Shown in pieces: positions 59,289-64,000 of a stretch of DNA of 64,000 nt (position 1 is the first letter of the stretch; the number at the start of each line of letters is the position of its first letter). Source of the DNA: JBBRGK01 sp036741355 (GTDB lineage Bacteria > Chloroflexota > Dehalococcoidia > CAUJGQ01); assembly GCA_036741355.1 (NCBI GenBank), contig DAINSK010000019.1, positions 1 through 64,000 of the forward strand. Reading direction: 5' to 3'. The position numbers and the translations under genes were made by a program. The notes beneath the pieces are model-generated. The model searched no databases. It saw nothing but the letters and a program-made list of their open reading frames with translations, and was not told the DNA's origin.

Positions 59289-59310
59289 AAGCGGCCGAAG
59301 GGCCGCTTTT
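59289..59310 (+). terminator. Hairpin terminator after tRNA-Arg
   Basis: AAGCGGCC and GGCCGCTT form a perfect 8-bp stem with a GAAG loop, followed by T residues. It ends the Val-Leu-Arg tRNA transcript before the HTH gene. Confidence 0.85.
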
Positions 59311-59346
59311 GCTTATATCCGGTATGTACCGAACGAGGAGCCAGAT

Positions 59347-59715
59347 ATGATCCCTGAAGGAACCAAGCCGAACGAGGACGAGCGCTATCTGTCGCTCGGC
59401 GCCGTGGCTGGCCGCTTCCTCGTCCGCATCGACGATGTCCACCGCTGGATCGCCCAGGGCAGACTCAAGACCGTAACCGGGCCGCGGGGAAAGACGCTTA
59501 TCCCTGAGAGCGCCCTCCTCGACTTCCAACGGACCGCCTATAGACGTGAAAACTACAACGGTACCGACCATGGGCTGCACTCCTGGCCGACCGACATCCC
59601 GGAAGTGTCGAACCTGCCGATGATCCCCGTCCAGAACTTCCAGCAGGCTGAAGCCAACGCGCCGATCTGGCCGTTTCCGCACGCAAAGCCTAGAATGGCC
59701 GCAAAGGGCGATTAG
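59347..59715 (+). CDS. Small HTH (excisionase/MerR-like) DNA-binding protein
   Basis: A 122-residue protein with GAGGAG upstream. The segment YLSLGAVAGRFLVRIDDVHR, WIAQGRLKTVTGPRGKTLIP, ESALLDF matches helix-turn-helix domains of the excisionase/HTH_17 type. The C-terminus is Pro/Trp-rich and unrecognised. Its final codons and TAG stop (59713-59715) lie inside the 5' end of the next tRNA gene. It is flanked by tRNAs on both sides, as in remnants of integrated elements. Confidence 0.7.
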   Translation: MIPEGTKPNEDERYLSLGAVAGRFLVRIDDVHRWIAQGRLKTVTGPRGKTLIPESALLDFQRTAYRRENYNGTDHGLHSWPTDIPEVSNLPMIPVQNFQQAEANAPIWPFPHAKPRMAAKGD

Positions 59716-59779
59716 CTCAGTTGGCTAGAGCATCTCGCTTACACCGAGAGGGTCAGAGGTTCGAGTCCTCTATCGCCCA
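59706..59779 (+). tRNA. tRNA-Val (anticodon TAC)
   Basis: Acceptor GGGCGAT/ATCGCCC, anticodon stem TCTCG/CGAGA around loop CTTACAC (anticodon TAC), T loop GGTTCGAGTCC, discriminator A at 59779. The first ten bases overlap the end of the HTH gene, so the two must share a transcript or promoter arrangement. Confidence 0.96.
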
Positions 59780-59865
59780 CCGCACCCGCACCTCTTTCAT
59801 TTGCAGCGGACCACTTTTTCTAGATGGTTCCGCTGGCTGCCACCGTCAGTGGGGGATGAGCCGCC

Positions 59866-61521
59866 ATGCCAAGCATGAGTCTTCACGAATGGCGAGAAGC
59901 AACCTACGCGAGGGCCCTCAAGCGTGGGGCCGAGCGCCAACCGGAATTTGAAACGACCGGCGCGATGTCGATCGCTCCCCTCTATACGCCCGAAAGCCTG
60001 AACGGCTGGAACTACCAGGAGCAACTGGGATATCCGGGCGAGTTCCCGTACACGCGCGGCGTCCAGCCGACGATGTACCGTGGCCGCTTCTGGACGATGC
60101 GCCAGTACGCCGGATTCGCCGACGCCGAGGAGTCAAACCGTCGGTACCGTTACCTGCTGGAGCAGGGACAGACGGGGCTATCGGTCGCTTTCGATCTGCC
60201 GACGCAGATCGGCTACGACTCCGATGACGAGATGGCCCAGGGCGAGGTCGGCAAGGTCGGCGTCGCAATTGACAGCCTGCTCGACATGGAGATCCTGTTC
60301 AACCAGATCCCGCTGGAACAGGTCACGACCTCGATGACCATCAACGCGACCGCGCCGATCTTGCTGGCACTGTACGTGGCCGTGGCGCGGAAACAGGGTG
60401 CTGACCTCACGAAGCTCGGCGGCACGATTCAGAACGATATTTTGAAGGAGTACGTCGCCCGCGGCACCTACATCTTCCCGCCGAAGCCGTCGATGCGGCT
60501 GATTACCGACGTTTTCGCATGGTGTAAAGACAACCTGCCCGCCTGGAACACGATCTCGATCAGCGGCTATCACATGCGCGAGGCGGGCTCTACGGCGGCG
60601 CAAGAGATCGCCTTCACGCTCGCCGATGCTATCGCCTACGTTGAGGCCGCTCAGAATATCGGGCTGAAGTTCGACGAGTTCGGGCCGCGCCTCTCCTTCT
60701 TTTTCGCCTGCCATAACAACTTCCTCGAGGAAGTGGCAAAGTTCCGCGCCGCGCGCCGGCTGTGGGCAAAGATCGCGCGCGATCGTTTCGGTAGTACAGA
60801 CCCGCGATCGCAGATGCTGCGCTTCCATACGCAGACCGGCGGCGCAACATTGACGGCCCAGCAGCCGGACAACAACATCGTGCGCACGACGATCCAGGCA
60901 TTGGCCGCGGTGCTCGGCGGAACACAGTCTTTGCATACCAACTCGAAGGACGAAGCGCTGGCGTTGCCGAGTGAGCACGCTGTGCAGATCGCGCTGCGGA
61001 CGCAGCAGGTGATCGCGTACGAGTCCGGCTCGGGCGACACGGTTGATCCGCTCGCCGGCTCGTATTTTGTAGAAAGCCTGACCGACAGCCTCGAGGCAGA
61101 TGCGCTGAAGCTGATCGAGCGCATCGACTCACTGGGCGGCGCGGTCACCGGCATCGAAAACGGCTTCCAGCAGCGTGAGATCCAGGAGGCGGCCTACCGC
61201 CTGCAGATGGACATGGAGAAGGGGCGACGTGTAATCGTCGGCGTCAACCGCTTCCAGACAGAAGAGCCGCCGGTCGAAGGGCTGATGCGCGTCGATCCTC
61301 GCGTGGGCGAGCGCCAGTGCGCGAAAATCGCAAAAGTACGCCGCGAGCGCGACGAAGCGCAGGTACGGCAGGTGCTGGTGCGAATCGAGCAGGCGGCCCG
61401 CGGTACCGAAAACATGATGCCCCTGTTTGTCGAAGCCGTCGAAGCATATGCGACCATAGGAGAGATATGCGACGTGCTGCGCGGCGTCTTCGGCGAACAG
61501 CGTGACGCGCTGGTCTTCTAA
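59866..61521 (+). CDS. Methylmalonyl-CoA mutase large subunit (copy 2)
   Basis: A 551-residue B12-dependent mutase large subunit of the split type. Motifs: QPTMYRGRFWTMRQYAGFA (Tyr81), TGLSVAFDLPTQIGYDSD, PPKPSMRL (Arg211) and SISGYHMREAG (Tyr235-His236), the residues that define methylmalonyl-CoA-type specificity. It lacks the B12-binding domain, which is encoded three genes downstream at 62937 together with an epimerase and MeaB, so this is the conventional copy. It is clearly paralogous to the gene at 45839. A second ATG at 59875 is possible. Confidence 0.93.
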   Translation: MPSMSLHEWREATYARALKRGAERQPEFETTGAMSIAPLYTPESLNGWNYQEQLGYPGEFPYTRGVQPTMYRGRFWTMRQYAGFADAEESNRRYRYLLEQGQTGLSVAFDLPTQIGYDSDDEMAQGEVGKVGVAIDSLLDMEILFNQIPLEQVTTSMTINATAPILLALYVAVARKQGADLTKLGGTIQNDILKEYVARGTYIFPPKPSMRLITDVFAWCKDNLPAWNTISISGYHMREAGSTAAQEIAFTLADAIAYVEAAQNIGLKFDEFGPRLSFFFACHNNFLEEVAKFRAARRLWAKIARDRFGSTDPRSQMLRFHTQTGGATLTAQQPDNNIVRTTIQALAAVLGGTQSLHTNSKDEALALPSEHAVQIALRTQQVIAYESGSGDTVDPLAGSYFVESLTDSLEADALKLIERIDSLGGAVTGIENGFQQREIQEAAYRLQMDMEKGRRVIVGVNRFQTEEPPVEGLMRVDPRVGERQCAKIAKVRRERDEAQVRQVLVRIEQAARGTENMMPLFVEAVEAYATIGEICDVLRGVFGEQRDALVF

Positions 61522-61590
61522 GTTGGAGTGTCCATACCCACAAATGTAGTCCAGAGCGAAACGGCTGGTGGTCAGATAAGGAGGGGCGCG

Positions 61591-62049
61591 ATGGCAACCC
61601 GCGATTCGGTTCTCCGAGAGCTTGAAACCAACAACACCAATCTGCTGCAAGAATTGCAGGGTATGCCAGAGGAAAAGCTGAAGGAGCCCTTCTTGGGCAC
61701 CTGGTCGGCGCGCGAGATTCTGGTACACCTCGGCAGCTGGTACGACATGATGGGCCAGGCGATGGAACGGATGGGCCGCGGTGAACGGCCCGGACCAGAA
61801 GGAGTGGACCTATCCGACTCCGACGGGATGAACGCAAAATACGTCGATGCCGCACGGGGCAAGAGCGTTGCCGAGGTACAAAAGGGTCTGGAAACGGGGT
61901 TGGCCCGGTTTGAGGGCGGTGTAAAGGCGTTGCCGGAGGACCGTTTTGCCGAAGGTAAGACGGCGATGCGCATCCTGGAGACGATGGCCGGTCATCCGCT
62001 CGAGCATATCGAGGGTATTCGGCACTGGAAGAGCCGGGGCACTGCATGA
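61591..62049 (+). CDS. DinB/YfiT-like metal-dependent helical protein
   Basis: A 152-residue four-helix-bundle protein. RELETNNTNLLQELQGMPEE opens it; the metal-site pattern is an early H in REILVHLGSWYDMM and later HPLEHIEGIRHW, giving two or three histidines. The family includes thiol-dependent detoxification enzymes, but the substrate is unknown. ATG 61591 has AAGGAGGGG upstream; the frame from 61528 is rejected. It sits inside the mutase operon. Confidence 0.8.
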   Translation: MATRDSVLRELETNNTNLLQELQGMPEEKLKEPFLGTWSAREILVHLGSWYDMMGQAMERMGRGERPGPEGVDLSDSDGMNAKYVDAARGKSVAEVQKGLETGLARFEGGVKALPEDRFAEGKTAMRILETMAGHPLEHIEGIRHWKSRGTA

Positions 62050-62083
62050 GTTTCGGTAGCCGGCGATTGCCGGAGGAGGACAG

Positions 62084-62923
62084 ATGCTAACGAAGATCCA
62101 CCACGTCGGTGTGGTCGTGCGCAGCGCCGATGAGGCGCTGCGTTTTTACCGTGACGTGTTCGGCCTGTCCGTTGCAAAAGACGAGGTCATCGAGGACCAA
62201 GGCGTGCGTGGCGTTCTCCTGCCGGTCGGCGATACAGAGATCGAGTTGCTCGAGCCAACACGGGAAGGAACCGGAGTGGCGCGCTTCCTGGAAAAGGGCG
62301 AGGGCATGCACCACGTCTGTTTTGAAACCGACGACGTTGGCGCCGAGCTTGATGCGGCGAAGGCGAAGGGGCTGCGTTTGATCGACGAAAAGCCGCGGCA
62401 AGGTCTGGCCGGCATGATCGGCTTTCTGCACCCGGCCGCGACGAGAGGCGTGTTGGTCGAGTTCGCGACCCCGCCGCATGGGGCCCACGGTTCGCCGCCC
62501 GGTCCGCTGGTGCGCAACTTCGACCACCTCGTCGTCGCCACGAAAGACCTCGACGGGGGCGTCCAGACATGGAAAGACAATTTTGGCCTCAACGCGAACG
62601 TGCCAAGCGAAATACCCGCGCTTGGCATCAAGAATGTGGTGCTGCCGGTAGCGGGCGCCAAGGCGTTCGTCGAGCTTGTGAGCCCGCTCGGTGACGGCGG
62701 AGCGGTAGAGAAGTTCTTGACCGAGCGCGGCGAAGGGCTGTTCTTGATTTCAATTGAAGTCGGGAACCTGGATAGTACGGTGGCTGGTCTGCGCGACAAG
62801 GGGTTGCGCGTCGGCGACCCGGTAGTCATGGCGGGCGGCAACCGGCTCGCATTTCTCAGTCCGCGCAACACGAATGGAGTCTCGATTCAATTGCTCGAAC
62901 GCGCCGGCACGGCGGCAGGCTAG
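62084..62923 (+). CDS. mce: Methylmalonyl-CoA epimerase with tandem VOC domains
   Basis: A 279-residue protein made of two VOC domains (about 1-130 and 145-273); ordinary epimerase has one. Domain 1 has the full metal set of methylmalonyl-CoA epimerase: His7, Glu54 (TEIELLEP), His77 (GMHHVCF) and Glu126 (VLVEF). Domain 2 keeps His148 and Glu197 but has Leu221 and Gln269 in the other two positions, so it probably does not bind metal normally. The neighbouring mutase genes support the racemisation of methylmalonyl- or ethylmalonyl-CoA. Confidence 0.85.
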   Translation: MLTKIHHVGVVVRSADEALRFYRDVFGLSVAKDEVIEDQGVRGVLLPVGDTEIELLEPTREGTGVARFLEKGEGMHHVCFETDDVGAELDAAKAKGLRLIDEKPRQGLAGMIGFLHPAATRGVLVEFATPPHGAHGSPPGPLVRNFDHLVVATKDLDGGVQTWKDNFGLNANVPSEIPALGIKNVVLPVAGAKAFVELVSPLGDGGAVEKFLTERGEGLFLISIEVGNLDSTVAGLRDKGLRVGDPVVMAGGNRLAFLSPRNTNGVSIQLLERAGTAAG

Positions 62924-62936
62924 GAACGGGAGCGGA

Positions 62937-63340
<404 letters not shown>

Positions 63341-63344
<4 letters not shown>

Positions 63345-64000
63345 CCGAGAGCTACACCGATCGCGTCCTCAGAGGTGAACGGCGGGCGCTTTCGCGCGTC
63401 ATTACGTGGGTACAGGAGAATACTCCGCAGGGTCGCGAGGCGCTGCGCACGCTGTACCGCCATACCGGTCATGCACATACGGTCGGAGTGACGGGCTCTT
63501 CCGGGTCCGGAAAAAGTACGCTCACCGGCGCGCTGGCCCGCGAAGCGCGACGCCGCAACCGCACAGTCGGTATCGTTGCGGTCGACCCGTCAAGTCCTTT
63601 CACCAGCGGCGCCATTCTGGGTGACCGCATCCGCATGCAGGATCTAACCAGCGATCCCGGCGTTTTCCTGCGCAGCATGGCGACTCGCGGGTCGTTGGGC
63701 GGTCTGACGGCGATGGCCGCCGACGTGATGACCGTGCTCGACGCTGCCGGCAAGGATATGGTGCTAATTGAAACCGTCGGTGCCGGGCAGGACGAGGTTG
63801 AGATCGCGAGAACCGCCCAGACGACGTGCTTGGTCCTGACGCCGGGTACGGGGGACGACATCCAGACGATGAAGGCCGGCATCATGGAGATAGCCGACAT
63901 TCTTGTCGTGAACAAGGCCGATCTCGCGGGCACCGACCAGGTGCTGAGTCAGCTGCGCGCCATGCTCTCTTACGCCGAGCACGGCGATTGGATCATCCCG
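63341..64000 (+). CDS. meaB: MeaB/ArgK-type GTPase chaperone of the mutase (partial)
   Basis: The gene begins with GTG 63341 overlapping the preceding TGA and runs off the window end after 220 codons. Sequence features are YTDRVLRGERRALSRVITWV, P-loop GVTGSSGSGKSTL, then AVDPSSPFTSGAILGDRIRM and VGAGQDEVEIA, all typical of the G3E-family P-loop GTPase that loads and protects B12 on acyl-CoA mutases. The P-loop has SSGSGK where many homologues have xPGxGK. The NKAD nucleotide-specificity motif is visible. Confidence 0.94.

Overview
The window looks like a GC-rich chromosome segment from a Chloroflexota-like bacterium, probably a draft or metagenome assembly because it contains a 100-N gap. This assignment rests on general resemblance: a Gram-positive-style S10-spc-alpha ribosomal superoperon, a zinc-ribbon-tailed L24, zinc-type S14 and S4, and crotonyl-CoA reductase plus split methylmalonyl-CoA mutases. 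The phylum is an inference; no 16S gene is present.

Region 1 (1-18993, all +): the tail of tuf, then S10, L3, L4, L23, L2, S19, L22, S3, L16, L29, S17, L14, L24, L5, S14, S8, L6, L18, S5, L30, L15, SecY, Adk, Map, IF-1, L36, S13, S11, S4, RpoA, L17, TruA, L13 and S9. S3, S5 and L13 carry long Ala/Pro/Glu-rich C-terminal extensions. A triple 31-bp repeat ending in a 9-codon minicistron lies directly upstream of rplD.

Region 2 (19041-35012, all -): two accessory genes (SRPBCC and DUF1614 proteins), a DUF59-like protein, a Crp/Fnr regulator with a C-terminal cysteine cluster, and a long CoA-dependent catabolic gene set. In transcription order that set is two FadH/BaiCD-like ene-reductases, ETF alpha and beta, a CoA-transferase-like alpha/beta pair, a DUF35 protein, an SCP-x/Ltp2-like thiolase, a second CoA-transferase-like pair, two nitroreductase-family proteins and an integrase-N-domain-like protein. 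Many genes overlap by 4 bp or have strong ribosome-binding sites. A divergent PadR regulator (35374) sits across a palindrome-containing intergenic region. The composition resembles pathways for cyclic or steroid-like acids, but the substrate is unknown. This is the best candidate for an undescribed system here.

Region 3 (35374-44574): PadR, an unusual PEP-utilising-enzyme-like fragment, DUF1232, lipoproteins, an alpha/beta hydrolase, a secreted gene split by an in-frame TAA, a LamG protein, and a scrap-yard of a truncated transposase, a Kelch fragment, an integrase-core fragment and a frameshifted gene.

Region 4 (44575-64000): crotonyl-CoA carboxylase/reductase convergent with one methylmalonyl-CoA-mutase-type large subunit; gltB; gyrA; a class-I amidotransferase-like hydrolase; an ABC-2 exporter; a TPR protein; an assembly gap; four tRNA genes around a small HTH gene; then a mutase operon (large subunit, DinB protein, tandem-VOC epimerase, B12-binding subunit, MeaB-type GTPase, cut by the window end). 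Ccr, the mutases, epimerase and GTPase together suggest ethylmalonyl/methylmalonyl-CoA metabolism feeding succinyl-CoA.
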